Below are positions 37,504-47,549 of a stretch of 64,000 nucleotides of DNA, piece by piece. The first letter of the stretch is position 1; each line of letters starts with the position of its first letter. The notes under the pieces are model-generated. The model was given only the letters and a program-made list of their open reading frames with translations, did no database searches and was not told the DNA's origin. The stretch comes from Massilia sp. Root418. GTDB lineage: Bacteria; Pseudomonadota; Gammaproteobacteria; Burkholderiales; Burkholderiaceae_D. A program made the translations under genes and the position numbers. The DNA lies in NCBI RefSeq assembly GCF_001425265.1, contig NZ_LMEC01000001.1:62281-126280 (forward strand), given 5' to 3'.

Positions 37504-38357
37504 GGCAGCTGAACTTCCGGCGCCGCGCGCGCGGCTTTACCTTGGTCGAGGCGATTATCGTCATCGTCATCACCGGCATCGTGGCGGGCATGGTGGCGGT
37601 GTTCATCCGTGCTCCGGTGCAGAGCTACGTCGATACCGCCGCGCGCGCCGAGCTGAGCGACACGGCCGACCTGATGATGCGCCGCATGAGCCGCGAGCTC
37701 AGGCTGGCGCTGCCGAATTCCATCCTGCTGTCCGGCGACGGCCGCAGCGTGGGCTTCCTGCTGACCAAGACCGGCGGCCGCTACATCGACGTGCGCGACA
37801 AGCCGCCCGCCGGCGTGCTGCCGCTCGACTTCAACAACCTGGCCGCCACCGCGTTCGACATGGCCGGCGCTGCGCCCACGGGGCGGCAGACCATCGTGCC
37901 GGGCGACTTCATCGTGGTCTATAACCTCGGCCGTGGTCAGGCCCCGGCCGACGCCTACACCATGCAAAACGCGGCGCAGGTGACAGCCGTGAACGGCACC
38001 CGCGTCAGCATGAACACGAATCCCTTCGCCAGTGCGAACCCGTCCATGCCGTCTCCTGAGTCCCGCTTCCAGGTGGTGACTGGCGCGGTGACCTACCAAT
38101 GCGCCTTGCCTAGCGGCGGGGGCACCGGAACCTTGACCCGCTTTTTCAGCAGCCAGATTCCGCAGAATGTGGACGTGCCCGCGCCGGTGGCGGGCACGGG
38201 CCAGCTGATGGCAGGCATGGTGGCGGCCTGCGAATTCCGCGCCGCGCAGTTGGCCACCATGCAGGCCGCGCTGGTTACCATCACCCTGACGCTGCGCCAC
38301 CCCAACGGGGAACGCGTGACGCTGGTGCGTCAGGTTCACGTGGACAACACCCCATGA
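37500..38357 (+). CDS. mshO: MSHA minor pseudopilin MshO (PilW/GspJ-type)
   Basis: 285 residues. ATGA overlap with mshD fixes the start at 37500. Signal RARGFTLVEAIIVIVITGIVAGM has Glu5, then an extended helix with MMRRMSRELRLALPNS, as in PilW/GspJ subunits. The large mature domain is typical of MshO. Presumed tip-complex member. It overlaps mshP by four bases. Confidence 0.8.
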   Translation: MRQLNFRRRARGFTLVEAIIVIVITGIVAGMVAVFIRAPVQSYVDTAARAELSDTADLMMRRMSRELRLALPNSILLSGDGRSVGFLLTKTGGRYIDVRDKPPAGVLPLDFNNLAATAFDMAGAAPTGRQTIVPGDFIVVYNLGRGQAPADAYTMQNAAQVTAVNGTRVSMNTNPFASANPSMPSPESRFQVVTGAVTYQCALPSGGGTGTLTRFFSSQIPQNVDVPAPVAGTGQLMAGMVAACEFRAAQLATMQAALVTITLTLRHPNGERVTLVRQVHVDNTP

Positions 38358-38806
38358 AGCCTATATTTACCGCCACTCCGCTGCGGCTGCGGCACCAGGC
38401 CGGCGTCAGCATCGTGACCGCCATCTTCCTGCTGGTGGTGCTGTCGGCGCTGGGCGCGGCCATCGTCACGCTGTCCACCGGCCAGCAGATCAGTTCGGCG
38501 CTCGACCTGCTGGGCTCGCGCGCTTACGAGGCGGCGCGCTCCGGCGTTGAGCACGGCTTGTACCGCAACACGCAGGCCAACGAGTGCGGCACCACATCGT
38601 TCGTGCCGGCCGCCGCGCCCACGATGGCGAGCTTCACTGTCACGGTGCGCTGCGTCGCCACGCCGACCGCCGGTTTCGCGGACGGCAAACCGCTCGTGAC
38701 CACCATCACCGCCACGGCCTGCAACCAGCCGGCCGGCGGCGCCTGTCCCAACCCTGCACCCACGTCGCCCGACTACGTGCAGCGCGTGGTCACCGTCCAG
38801 TTCTAA
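38354..38806 (+). CDS. mshP: MSHA minor pseudopilin MshP (PilX/GspK-type)
   Basis: 150 residues. The N-terminus RHQAGVSIVTAIFLLVVLSALG has the Gly-Val-Ser form of PilX/MshP rather than FTLxE. The body has three Cys-containing strands (ECGTTS, RCVAT, ACNQPAGGAC). It shares ATGA with mshO and is followed by the MshQ gene 8 bases later. Its likely role is in the initiating tip complex with MshO, MshD and MshC. Confidence 0.75.
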   Translation: MKPIFTATPLRLRHQAGVSIVTAIFLLVVLSALGAAIVTLSTGQQISSALDLLGSRAYEAARSGVEHGLYRNTQANECGTTSFVPAAAPTMASFTVTVRCVATPTAGFADGKPLVTTITATACNQPAGGACPNPAPTSPDYVQRVVTVQF

Positions 38807-38814
38807 GGCAGGCG

Positions 38815-41800
38815 ATGCGCAGTGCACTGTCATGGGCAGCCGTGGGTTGGCTGGGTCTGGTTATGCTGGCGGCCGTACCGGCGCGCGCCGATACACCCGT
38901 CAAGCAGTTCCGGGCCTTTGCCGGCAACATCAATTTCACGGGTACGCAGAAGACCATGCGCACCTTGCCCAATCCCAGCGGCAGCAATGGCGGCAATGCC
39001 TGCTCCGTCAACACCGGCACGCAGAACATGGTGCTGAACAGCCTGCCGTCCGGTTCCACCGTGCTGAGCGCGCACCTGTACTGGGCGGGTTCGAGCACCA
39101 CGCCGGACTATACGGTCAACTTCGACGGCACCAGCATCACCGCCCTGGCTGCGCGCCAGTTCACCACCAGTACCACCGGCAGCGTCTATTTTGCTGGCGC
39201 GTACGATGTGACCGCGCAAGTGCAGCTCAGGCGCAACGCTACGTACACCGTGGGCGGGCTCACCATCGACAACAGTGCCACTTACTGCAATTCGCAGGCG
39301 GTGCTGGGCGGCTTCCAGCTGCTGGTGGTCTATTCGCTGCCGAGCGAGACGTTCCGGGTGCTGAACATCTACGAGGGGCTGCAGTACGTGCACAACTCGG
39401 CGCAGTCCCTGGTGCTGAGCAATTTCCAGATTCCCGATCCGATCGGCACGGTGACTGGCCGGGTGGGACACATCACCTGGGAAGGCGACGCCACGCTGAA
39501 CGACAGCGAGTACCTGCAGTACAACGGCGTGGCCATGCAGGACAGCGTCAACAACGGCGACAACCAGTTCAATTCGGCCAGCAACATCAACGGCGACCTG
39601 GCCTCCTACGGCATCGATTTCGACGCCTACACGGTGCGTTCGCCTGTCATCAAGGGCGGCGACACGCAGGCCACCACCACCTACCGCTCGGGTCAGGACC
39701 TGGTGGTGGTGAACGCCGAGATCATCGCCGCGCCCAATGTGCCGGCCACCGACCGCAACATCACGATGACGCTGAATAACACGCTCACGCCCTCGCTGCC
39801 CAGTATCTATACCATCACGGTGGGCAATAACGGGCCGCTGACCGAGACCGGGCCCATCATCGTGCGGGACACGCTGCCGGCCTCGTTGATCTACACCAGC
39901 GCCACCGGCACCGGCTGGACCTGCACCATGGCCTCGCAGGTGGTGACCTGCACCTACAGCGGCGCGCTGGCGGCCGGGACCACGCTGCCGCCCATCCAGC
40001 TGCGGGTGACACCCACTGCCAACGCGAGCGGCCTGGTCAGCAACACGGCGCGCGTCAGCGGCTCGCTGTTCGACTACGACGGCAGCAACAACAGCGCCAC
40101 CGTCAGCGTGCGCGTGGGGCAGGGCGGCATCGCGCCGGTGTACCTGTTTACGGATACTGTTTGCGTGCACGGCCAGCCCTTCGGCAGCGCAGCGCAGCCC
40201 TGCAAGCCGCTCTCGCTGGACGGCGACAAGGTTATCGCCAACGAACCGATACCCATGTACATTACCTACGTGGTGAACGACGTGCCTACCAGCCTGGATA
40301 CCAGCAGTACCACCTTGAAGATGAAATTTGCGTTGTCGTGCCACAATCCGGGCAGCGCCAACGGCCGCCGTGCCACGCTCACGCCGCGCGGCGCGTCAGG
40401 CTGGCAGCTGGAGCTGTGCGCGCAGAGCGGCCTGGTGCCTCCGCCGGCCTCGGCCACCTGGGGCAGCACCTACCGCGACGTAGTCTTGCCCGGCAATTCG
40501 CCGACCAGCCCGGTGATCTACGATTTCAACTACGCCGACGTGGGCCGGATCGAACTGCTTATGATGGACCAGGCCGGCAAGCTCGGCACCACCGATCCTT
40601 TCGTGTCGCGGCCGCGCGAGCTGCGGCTGCCTCCCATTACCAGCGTCGGGGTCTCGCCCGTCATGACCAACCTGGCCGGCACGCCGACCGCGTCGGTGGG
40701 CGATCCGCGCTTCATTGCGGCCGGCGACTGGTTCGTGGTGCAGGTGCAGGCCATGTCCGGCGGGGCGGTGCCGGTGGTCACCCCCAACTTCGGGCGCGAG
40801 GACGAGCCGGTTACCCTCCTGCCGGCGTTCAAGGTGGCCACCGATGCGGACGGCAATTACTTCCCCGATATGCGGGAGTCGTCCGGAAGTGGCGACGTCA
40901 CCGTGCGCGGTGCGCTGGGCGCCTTTACGAACGGCGTAGCCAGCGGCCAGTTTGCCTATGATGACGTGGGCATCATCAAGATGTCGGTGCAACTGGCAGA
41001 TTATCTCGGCACCGGGAAGGTCATCGCGCTACCGGTCAACGTGGGCCGCTTCCATCCGCACCACTTCGACACGGTGCCGCTGGGACCGCTTCCTTGCGGC
41101 GTCAAGCTGGTTTGTCCTGCCGGCGTCGGCAGCGCGGCGTACTCGCAGCAGCCGTTCGATGTGCAGATCACCGCACGCAATTCGCAGGGCGCCACCACCG
41201 GCAACTATCGCGGCGCGTTTGCGCGCGCCGTCACGCTGGGCGCCTTCGGCACCGCGCAGGGCAGCGCGGCCAATCCGCCCACGCTGCCGGCCGGCTCGTC
41301 GCTGTCCAGTACCGCCGTTGCCAGTACCGCATTCTCGGACGGTGTCGCCCTGGGGCGCACCAGCTACCGCTTCCCGGCTGCCAATGCCTACACGCGCGCG
41401 GCGCCGTCCGCGCGCAACTGGGTGCCGCCCACCCCGGTGTACTTCCGTGGCACTGAAAGCAATGCGGACGGCACCACCTCTCTGGGGACTGGTGCGCTGG
41501 AAGGCGGCGTGCTGATCGTGAGCGGGCGCATGCAGATCGCCAACGCCTACGGCTCGGACCGCCTGCCGCTCGCACTGAAGCTGGAAGCCCAGTTCTACAA
41601 CGGCAGCAGCTGGCTGCCGTCCGTGGCCGACAGCGTCAGCAGCTTGGCGCTGCCGGCCGATCTGGCCTATGTCAACTGCCGGCGCGGCACGGCGGCGGCG
41701 GCCTGCGCTTATGCCTTGCAGGCCGGGGAAGCAGGCACGCGAACGCTGGCCAATGGCAGGACGTCGGTCAAGATCGCCGCGCCCGGTATCGGCAACGCCG

Positions 41801-41910
41801 GCAGCGGAGACGTGATCAACAATAGTCCGGCCTGGCTGCCCGGCGGCGTGGCGCGCTTCAATTTCGGCGCCTACCGTGCCATGTACATTTACCTCAGGGA
41901 AATGCATTGA
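38815..41910 (+). CDS. mshQ: MshQ-like large secreted protein with DUF11 repeat
   Basis: 1031 residues, start ATG 38815 preceded by AAGGCAGG. Signal peptide ends ARAD. The first 300 residues hold a domain unnamed here (NTGTQNMVLNSLPSG .. YWAGSST). A DUF11/conserved-repeat domain comes next (about 317-432, DTLPASLIY .. NNSATVSV), then the MshQ/DUF6701-type C-terminal half (FHPHHFDT, ending FNFGAYRAMYIYLREMH). MshQ proteins are large exported proteins of the MSHA locus; an adhesive tip role is plausible but not shown. It carries no prepilin signal, so it would be exported by Sec. Confidence 0.75.
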   Translation: MRSALSWAAVGWLGLVMLAAVPARADTPVKQFRAFAGNINFTGTQKTMRTLPNPSGSNGGNACSVNTGTQNMVLNSLPSGSTVLSAHLYWAGSSTTPDYTVNFDGTSITALAARQFTTSTTGSVYFAGAYDVTAQVQLRRNATYTVGGLTIDNSATYCNSQAVLGGFQLLVVYSLPSETFRVLNIYEGLQYVHNSAQSLVLSNFQIPDPIGTVTGRVGHITWEGDATLNDSEYLQYNGVAMQDSVNNGDNQFNSASNINGDLASYGIDFDAYTVRSPVIKGGDTQATTTYRSGQDLVVVNAEIIAAPNVPATDRNITMTLNNTLTPSLPSIYTITVGNNGPLTETGPIIVRDTLPASLIYTSATGTGWTCTMASQVVTCTYSGALAAGTTLPPIQLRVTPTANASGLVSNTARVSGSLFDYDGSNNSATVSVRVGQGGIAPVYLFTDTVCVHGQPFGSAAQPCKPLSLDGDKVIANEPIPMYITYVVNDVPTSLDTSSTTLKMKFALSCHNPGSANGRRATLTPRGASGWQLELCAQSGLVPPPASATWGSTYRDVVLPGNSPTSPVIYDFNYADVGRIELLMMDQAGKLGTTDPFVSRPRELRLPPITSVGVSPVMTNLAGTPTASVGDPRFIAAGDWFVVQVQAMSGGAVPVVTPNFGREDEPVTLLPAFKVATDADGNYFPDMRESSGSGDVTVRGALGAFTNGVASGQFAYDDVGIIKMSVQLADYLGTGKVIALPVNVGRFHPHHFDTVPLGPLPCGVKLVCPAGVGSAAYSQQPFDVQITARNSQGATTGNYRGAFARAVTLGAFGTAQGSAANPPTLPAGSSLSSTAVASTAFSDGVALGRTSYRFPAANAYTRAAPSARNWVPPTPVYFRGTESNADGTTSLGTGALEGGVLIVSGRMQIANAYGSDRLPLALKLEAQFYNGSSWLPSVADSVSSLALPADLAYVNCRRGTAAAACAYALQAGEAGTRTLANGRTSVKIAAPGIGNAGSGDVINNSPAWLPGGVARFNFGAYRAMYIYLREMH

Positions 41911-41984
41911 TCATCATTTGGGCAATTTTTGTCTCCATTCGGCAAAAAGCTGTTGAAAGTTGTTTCACTGCGCAAAATATCGCC

Positions 41985-42012
41985 TCGACGGGACAGGAAT
42001 CTTGAATATAAT
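41985..42012 (+). promoter_or_regulatory. sigma70-type promoter candidate for mshI
   Basis: TCGACG (41985-41990) and a consensus TATAAT (42007-42012) are separated by 16 bases, 53 bases before the mshI ATG. They fall in the longest gap (154 bases) of the MSHA locus. The assembly genes mshI to mshN could therefore be transcribed separately from the pilin genes. Confidence 0.45.
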
Positions 42013-42064
42013 CAAGCCATTGCGATGGTTTGTGAATGCATCGCTAAATCATTGAGACGCGGTT

Positions 42065-43009
42065 ATGATTTTCTGGGGAAAAGCGAAGAAGAAAGAGGGC
42101 TGGCTGGCTGTCGCGTTGTATGCGGACGGCGTGCTGGCTGCGCGCATTGAGCGCCGCCGCAACGCCAAGCCCGCCGTCATGCTGGCGATGTTCGTGGCCG
42201 GCGCGCGCGAGCAGGCAGGCGCCGCCCTGTCGCGCCTGCACAAGGACCTGAACACCGCGCAGTACCAGTGCTCCAGCCTGCTTGGCATGGGCGAATACCA
42301 GCTGCTGATGCTGGAAGCGCCCAACGTGCCGGCCGAGGAAATGAAGACGGCGGTGAGCTGGCGCCTGAAAGACATGATCGATTTCCCCGTGGCCGACGCC
42401 ACCGTGGACGTGGTGGACGTGCCAGTGTCCAGGAACGGGCCGGCGCACAACCACCAGTGCTTTGCCGTAGCGGCCCGCAACAGCGTGATCGAGCCGCGCC
42501 AGAACCTGTTCGCCGGCCACAAGGTGGACCTGTCCGCCATCGACATCCCCGAAATGGCGCAGCGCAATGTGTCGGCCTTGCTGGAGCCGGAAGGGCGCGG
42601 CGTGGCCATGCTGTCGTTCGACCTGGACGGCGGCCTGCTGACAGTGACCTTCGGCGGCGAGCTGTACCTGGCGCGCCGCATGGACGTGACGCTGGCCCAG
42701 CTGCTCGGCAGCGACAGCGACAAGGTGCAGCAGCTGCACGACCGCATCACCCTGGAACTGCAGCGCTCGCTGGACCATTTCGAGCGCCAGTTTAGCTACG
42801 TGGCCGTGTCCAAGCTGGTGCTGGCGCCTACCGGCAGCCCGGCGCTGCATGAGTACCTGGCCCGCAATCTCTACCTGCCGGTGGAAGTGCTGGACCTGGA
42901 CAGCGTGCTGGACCTGGACAAGGTGCCGGAACTGCGCGACGCCGCGCAGCAGGCGCGGTATTTCATGACGCTGGGCGCGGCGCTGCGCGACGAAGGAGCA
43001 AGCGCTTGA
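42065..43009 (+). CDS. mshI: MSHA assembly protein MshI (PilM-like)
   Basis: 314 residues, no membrane helix. The actin-like PilM fold begins IFWGKAKKKEGWLAVALYADG and has a C-terminal ASKA-type end (YFMTLGAALRDEG). It should form the cytoplasmic ring with the PilN-like protein encoded by the next gene, whose start overlaps its stop by four bases. It differs from the minus-strand system, where one chain carries both functions. Confidence 0.8.
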   Translation: MIFWGKAKKKEGWLAVALYADGVLAARIERRRNAKPAVMLAMFVAGAREQAGAALSRLHKDLNTAQYQCSSLLGMGEYQLLMLEAPNVPAEEMKTAVSWRLKDMIDFPVADATVDVVDVPVSRNGPAHNHQCFAVAARNSVIEPRQNLFAGHKVDLSAIDIPEMAQRNVSALLEPEGRGVAMLSFDLDGGLLTVTFGGELYLARRMDVTLAQLLGSDSDKVQQLHDRITLELQRSLDHFERQFSYVAVSKLVLAPTGSPALHEYLARNLYLPVEVLDLDSVLDLDKVPELRDAAQQARYFMTLGAALRDEGASA

Positions 43010-43701
43010 GCCAGCAAATCAATCTGTTCAATCCGCGTTTCCTCAAGCAGAAAAACTACTTTTCCGCCGCCGCGCTGGCCGGCGTGCTCGCTGTGGTGCT
43101 GGTCGGCGGGATCGCCATGGGCCTGGTGGCGCGTCGTCAGGCCGCCGCGCTGGAAGCGCAGGCGAACAGTGTGAAGAACGAGCTGGCCGCGCGCGAGGCG
43201 CGCAGGGCAGCGGCGGCCACTGAGCTGGCGCCGCGCCAGCGCAGCGCCACTGTGCAGCAGGAACTGGAACAGGCCGAGGCGGAGCACCGCGCGCTGCTGG
43301 CCGTGTCCGCCATCCTGGACAAGGGCGAGTTCGGCAACACGCGCGGCTATTCGGCTTACTTCAAGGCTTTTGCGCGCAGCCGCGTAGATGGACTGTGGCT
43401 GACAGGTGTGCAGATTGTCGGCGCGGGCAACGAGATCGGCCTGCAGGGCAGGACCTTGCAGGCCAGCCTGCTGCCGGGTTATCTGAGCGGCTTGTCGCGC
43501 GAGCCGGTGCTGAAGGGCACCAGTTTCGGCCAGCTGGAAATGGCACAGCCCAAGGCTGCGGACGCTGGCCCGGCCGCGGCGCCGGCGCCGAATCCGGCGC
43601 CGCCGGGCGGCACGGCAGCGCCGCCGGCACCTGCCGTGGCGCCGTACATTGAGTTCAGCCTGCAAGCCATGCCGGCCGGCGCGAAAGCGGAGGGCTTATG
43701 A
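43006..43701 (+). CDS. PilN-like MSHA assembly protein
   Basis: 231 residues. The N-terminal motif SQQINLFNPRFLKQKNYFSA is the PilN segment that docks on PilM. A helix (about 20-43) and a coiled segment follow, then a periplasmic ferredoxin-like fold and a Pro/Ala-rich end. Located between mshI and mshJ with overlaps on both sides. Some genomes call this second protein MshI2; no symbol is given. Confidence 0.8.
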   Translation: MSQQINLFNPRFLKQKNYFSAAALAGVLAVVLVGGIAMGLVARRQAAALEAQANSVKNELAAREARRAAAATELAPRQRSATVQQELEQAEAEHRALLAVSAILDKGEFGNTRGYSAYFKAFARSRVDGLWLTGVQIVGAGNEIGLQGRTLQASLLPGYLSGLSREPVLKGTSFGQLEMAQPKAADAGPAAAPAPNPAPPGGTAAPPAPAVAPYIEFSLQAMPAGAKAEGL

Positions 43702-44489
43702 AGCAACAATGGTTGAAACTGGCCGCGCGCGTTGAAGCCCTAAGCTTGCGGGAGCGGCTCATGGCCTGCGGCGCCGCTGCCGCCGCCTTGCTGTTCCTGA
43801 TCTATACCATGATGATCGAGCCGGCGCAGGCGCGCCAGAAGGCGCTCACCGCCGTGATCGACCAGCAGCGGCAGCAAATGGCGGCCATCGACGTGGAACT
43901 GGCGCAGCGCCAGGCCCTGGCGCTGGTCGATCCGGACCAGGGGAGCAAGAACCGCCTGGCCAAGCTCAAGAACGAGAACGACGCCATGCGCACTACGCTG
44001 CGCACCATGCAAAAAGGCCTGGTGGCGCCGGACAGGATCAGCCGCATGCTGGAGCAGCTGCTGCAGGGCGGCAAACTGAAACTGGTATCGCTGAAGACGC
44101 TGCCGCCGCGCGGCATGAGCGATGGCCGCTTCGCCGAACCGGGCGAGGGCACCGGGCCTGGCCAGCCAGGCAACGACGTGCACCGCGTGGCCGCCAGCCT
44201 GGTGCCGGCGCCGCCGCCCGCGTCCGCAGCCGTGCCGCCGGGCGCGGCGAACGCTGCGGCTGCGGCCGCCGCGCCGGCCAGGGAGCAGGAACTGCTGTAC
44301 CGGCATGGCGTGCAGCTGGTGCTGCAAGGCAGTTACCTGGACATGGTGAGCTACATGGAAGCGCTGGAGCGCATGCCGTCCCAGCTGTTCTGGGGCAAAG
44401 CCACGCTGGACGCCCAGGAGTACCCCAAGGCGCGCCTGACCCTGACGCTCTATACCCTCAGCCTGGATACGAAATGGATATCGCTGTGA
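43698..44489 (+). CDS. mshJ: MSHA assembly protein MshJ (PilO/GspM-like)
   Basis: 263 residues. A short cytoplasmic segment (VEALSLRERLMACG) precedes a helix (about 22-40) and a coiled coil (QQRQQMAAIDVELAQRQAL), then a periplasmic domain with a Pro/Ala linker and the C-terminal GSYLDMVSYMEALERMP strand-helix typical of PilO. Starts within the stop of the PilN-like gene (ATGA) and overlaps mshK by 16 bases. Confidence 0.8.
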   Translation: MKQQWLKLAARVEALSLRERLMACGAAAAALLFLIYTMMIEPAQARQKALTAVIDQQRQQMAAIDVELAQRQALALVDPDQGSKNRLAKLKNENDAMRTTLRTMQKGLVAPDRISRMLEQLLQGGKLKLVSLKTLPPRGMSDGRFAEPGEGTGPGQPGNDVHRVAASLVPAPPPASAAVPPGAANAAAAAAAPAREQELLYRHGVQLVLQGSYLDMVSYMEALERMPSQLFWGKATLDAQEYPKARLTLTLYTLSLDTKWISL

Positions 44490-44842
44490 AGACCCGCGCT
44501 GCCATCCTGGCTGGCGGACCGCTGCTGCTGTTGCTGCTTTTGGCTGCGGGCGGGGCGGTGCAGGCCCAGCACCTGGCCGACCCGACCCGGCCGCCAGCCG
44601 TGCTGGGCGTGCAGGGCGGCGAAGGCCCGGCGGGCGAAGGCGCTGCGCCGGCCGCGCCGCAGCTGCAGTCCATCCTGGTATCGCGCGAACCAGGCGGGCG
44701 CCGCGTTGCCGTGATTAATGGCGAAATGGTGCGGCAGGGTATGAAATTCGGCGACGCCATTGTCGAGCGGGTGGGCGAAACGGAAGTGGTGCTGCGCCGG
44801 GGCAAAACCAGGGAAACGCTGAAGCTGTTCGCGAAACCATAA
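44474..44842 (+). CDS. mshK: MSHA assembly protein MshK
   Basis: 122 residues. It starts at ATG 44474, or at GTG 44486 where GTGA overlaps the mshJ stop. A signal-like hydrophobic segment precedes LADPTRPPAVLG, the conserved DPTRP motif of MshK. The small C-terminal domain (LQSILVSREPGGRRVAVING .. GDAIVERVG) resembles that of PilP/GspC and should contact the MshL secretin. Confidence 0.82.
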   Translation: MDIAVKTRAAILAGGPLLLLLLLAAGGAVQAQHLADPTRPPAVLGVQGGEGPAGEGAAPAAPQLQSILVSREPGGRRVAVINGEMVRQGMKFGDAIVERVGETEVVLRRGKTRETLKLFAKP

Positions 44843-44877
44843 TGCATAAAAAAGTGCGACCAAACCGAGTAGAACAC

Positions 44878-46659
44878 ATGCAAAAACTCATACATATCGC
44901 TTGCGCCGTGGGCGCCGCCGCCAGCCTGGCGGCTTGCCAGAGCCAGACCGCCGCGAAACGCGACACCTATGAGGAAATCAGCAAGGAAGTGCGGCAAGCG
45001 GCCGCCAAGTCGCCCAAGCAGGCGGCTGCGCCGGACGCGGTGGAATCGGCGCTGATCCCGCCGCTGCCCGCGCTGGCGGCCCAGCTGCCGAAAGCGCGCG
45101 CCGTGCTGGATGAACGCTTCAACGTGGCCTTCAACCAGGTACCGGTGCAGCAGTTCTTCAACTCCATCGTGGCCGGCACCCGCTACAACATGCTGATTCA
45201 CCCCGACGTGAGCGGCACCATCACCGCCCACTTGAAGGACGTGACGCTGTTCGAAGCGCTGGACGCGATCCGCGAGCTGTACGGCTACGACTACAAGGTC
45301 GAAGGCACCCGCATCTACATCCGCCCGCTGACCATGCAGACCCGCATGTTCAAGGTGAACTACCTGACTTCGAACCGCAAGGGCAGTTCCAATGTGCGTG
45401 TATCGTCCACCTCGGTGGGCTCGGTGGGGGCCACAACGTCCGGCCAGACCGGCAGCAGCGGCAACAGCGGGCAGAACAATGTTCCGCAGCCGCAGCAGCA
45501 GGGCAACCAGCTGCAGCAGACGCAGGAAGACGCCAGCAACGTCACCACCACCTCCGACAACAATTTCTGGGCCGACCTGAAGGAAGCGCTGACCGCGCTG
45601 ATGGGCGGCACGGGCGAGGGCCGCAGCCTGGTGATCAGCCCGCAGTCCGGCGTGATCGTGGTGCGCGCCATGCCGGAGCAGTTGCGCAATGTGGACCAGT
45701 ACCTGAAAGCGACGCAGCTTGCCGTTGAACGGCAAGTTATCCTGGAGGCGAAGATCCTGGAAGTGCAGCTCAACAGCGGCTTCCAGAGCGGCATCAACTG
45801 GGCCTCCTTCGCCTCGTTCAAGACCGGGCACGACAACCGCGTGTCGGCCGGTTTCCTGCAGCCCGGCTCGGCGTTGCAGCCGTTGCCTTACCAGGGAGGG
45901 CAGCCGCCCGTCATGACCACCGGCGCCGGCTTGGCCGCCAGCACGGGCTTTGCACTGGCCAACGCAGCCAATAACGCCGGCTCGCTGTTCGGCCTGGCCT
46001 TCCAGACCAGTAATTTCGCCGCCATGATTTCCTTCCTGGAGTCGCAGGGTTCGGTGCACGTGCTGTCCAGCCCGCGCATCGCCACCATGAACAACCAGAA
46101 GGCCGTGCTCAAGATCGGCACGGACGAGTTCTATGTGACCGGCGTGAGCACCACCACCAATTCCAATGCCACCGGCAACACCACCAGCCCGAACGTGACC
46201 CTGCAGCCGTTCTTCTCCGGCGTGGTGCTGGACGTGACGCCGCAGATCGACGACGAGGGCAACATCATGCTGCACGTGCACCCGTCGGTGAGCCAGGTGA
46301 CCACCGTGAACAAGGTGGTGAACCTGGGCAGCGCCGGCTCGCTGAACCTGCCGCTGGCGGCGTCCAGCACGTCCGAGATGGACAGCATGGTGCGCGGCCA
46401 GGACGGCCAGATCGTGGCGATCGGCGGCCTGATGCGCCAGTCCACCACCGACGACCGCTCGCAACTGCCCGGCGCGGGCGACCTGCCGGTGGTGGGCGCG
46501 CTGTTCCGCAATACCGACCGGCAGACGCAAAAGCGCGAACTGGTGGTGCTGATCAAGCCCACCATCGTGGACGGCGCCGCCAGCTGGACCCAGGACATGC
46601 AGGACGCCAGCGGCCGCATCGAGAAGCTGGACCCGCGCCGGCCTTCGGAGCGCCGCTAA
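44878..46659 (+). CDS. mshL: MSHA secretin MshL
   Basis: 593 residues. The ATG at 44878 gives a lipoprotein signal ending LAAC (Cys20); an ATG at 44842 would add 12 residues and destroy the simple signal. An N-terminal domain with FNQVPVQQFFNSIVAGTRYN (secretin STN-type) and a Gln/Asn-rich insertion follow, then the ring domain (VLSSPRIATMNNQKAVLKIG, GVVLDVTPQID, IAIGGLMRQS). Outer-membrane channel of the MSHA pilus. Shares its last base with the mshM start. Confidence 0.9.
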   Translation: MQKLIHIACAVGAAASLAACQSQTAAKRDTYEEISKEVRQAAAKSPKQAAAPDAVESALIPPLPALAAQLPKARAVLDERFNVAFNQVPVQQFFNSIVAGTRYNMLIHPDVSGTITAHLKDVTLFEALDAIRELYGYDYKVEGTRIYIRPLTMQTRMFKVNYLTSNRKGSSNVRVSSTSVGSVGATTSGQTGSSGNSGQNNVPQPQQQGNQLQQTQEDASNVTTTSDNNFWADLKEALTALMGGTGEGRSLVISPQSGVIVVRAMPEQLRNVDQYLKATQLAVERQVILEAKILEVQLNSGFQSGINWASFASFKTGHDNRVSAGFLQPGSALQPLPYQGGQPPVMTTGAGLAASTGFALANAANNAGSLFGLAFQTSNFAAMISFLESQGSVHVLSSPRIATMNNQKAVLKIGTDEFYVTGVSTTTNSNATGNTTSPNVTLQPFFSGVVLDVTPQIDDEGNIMLHVHPSVSQVTTVNKVVNLGSAGSLNLPLAASSTSEMDSMVRGQDGQIVAIGGLMRQSTTDDRSQLPGAGDLPVVGALFRNTDRQTQKRELVVLIKPTIVDGAASWTQDMQDASGRIEKLDPRRPSERR

Positions 46660-47549
46660 TGTACCAGTCCCACTTCGGCCTGCGCGAGGTGCCTTTCAGC
46701 ATCACGCCGGACACCAGCTTTTTCTTCACCAGCCCGCATTCGCAGGAAGCGTTGAACACGCTGCTGGTGGCGGCGAAAAGCGGCGAAGGGTTCATCAAGA
46801 TCACCGGCGAGGTGGGCACCGGCAAGACGCTGTTGTGCCGCAAATTCCTGGCCACCCTGGGCGAGGAATTCGTCACCGCCTATATTCCTAATCCTTACCT
46901 GGAGCCGCGCACGCTGATGCTGGCCCTGGCGGACGAACTGGAAATCACCCTGGCGCGCGATGTGGACCAGCACCAGCTGCTCAAGTCGATCAATTACCGG
47001 CTGCTGGAATTGGCCGGGCAGGGCAAGCAGGTGGTGCTGTGCCTGGACGAGGCGCAGGCCATTCCGGTGGAAAGCCTGGAGGCGCTGCGGCTGCTCACCA
47101 ACCTGGAAACGGAGAAGCGCAAGCTGCTGCAGATCGTGCTGTTCGGGCAGCCCGAGCTGAACGCGCACCTGGAAAGCCCGACCATCCGCCAGCTGGCGCA
47201 GCGCATCACCTTTCATTACCATCTGGGTGCGTTGTCCAGGGATGACCTGGACTATTACCTGGCGCACCGCCTGCGCGTGGCCGGTTATGCGGGCGGGCGT
47301 CTGTTCGGCCGCAGCGCGGTGCGCAAGCTGTATGCTGCCACGGGCGGCATCCCGCGCCTGGTGAACATCATGTCGCACAAGGCGCTGATGCTGGCGTATG
47401 GCGAGGGGCGGCAGCAAGTGGAGAAGCGCCACGTGGCGCTGGCCGCGTCCGACACGGTGGCCGAGCCGCGCGCGCGCTGGCCCTGGTTTGCCGGCGCGGC
47501 AGGGCTGGCGCTGGCGGCGTGCGGATTAACCTGGGCATTGATCAAATGA
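46659..47549 (+). CDS. mshM: MSHA ATPase MshM (ExeA-like)
   Basis: 296 residues. It starts MYQSHFGLREVPFSITPD, as ExeA/MshM proteins do. Walker A GEVGTGKT (50-57) and Walker B VVLCLDEAQAIP, sensor-like TNLETEK, and a C-terminal membrane helix (about 272-294) are present. The likely role is secretin assembly. Joined to mshL by TAATG and to mshN by ATGA. Confidence 0.88.
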   Translation: MYQSHFGLREVPFSITPDTSFFFTSPHSQEALNTLLVAAKSGEGFIKITGEVGTGKTLLCRKFLATLGEEFVTAYIPNPYLEPRTLMLALADELEITLARDVDQHQLLKSINYRLLELAGQGKQVVLCLDEAQAIPVESLEALRLLTNLETEKRKLLQIVLFGQPELNAHLESPTIRQLAQRITFHYHLGALSRDDLDYYLAHRLRVAGYAGGRLFGRSAVRKLYAATGGIPRLVNIMSHKALMLAYGEGRQQVEKRHVALAASDTVAEPRARWPWFAGAAGLALAACGLTWALIK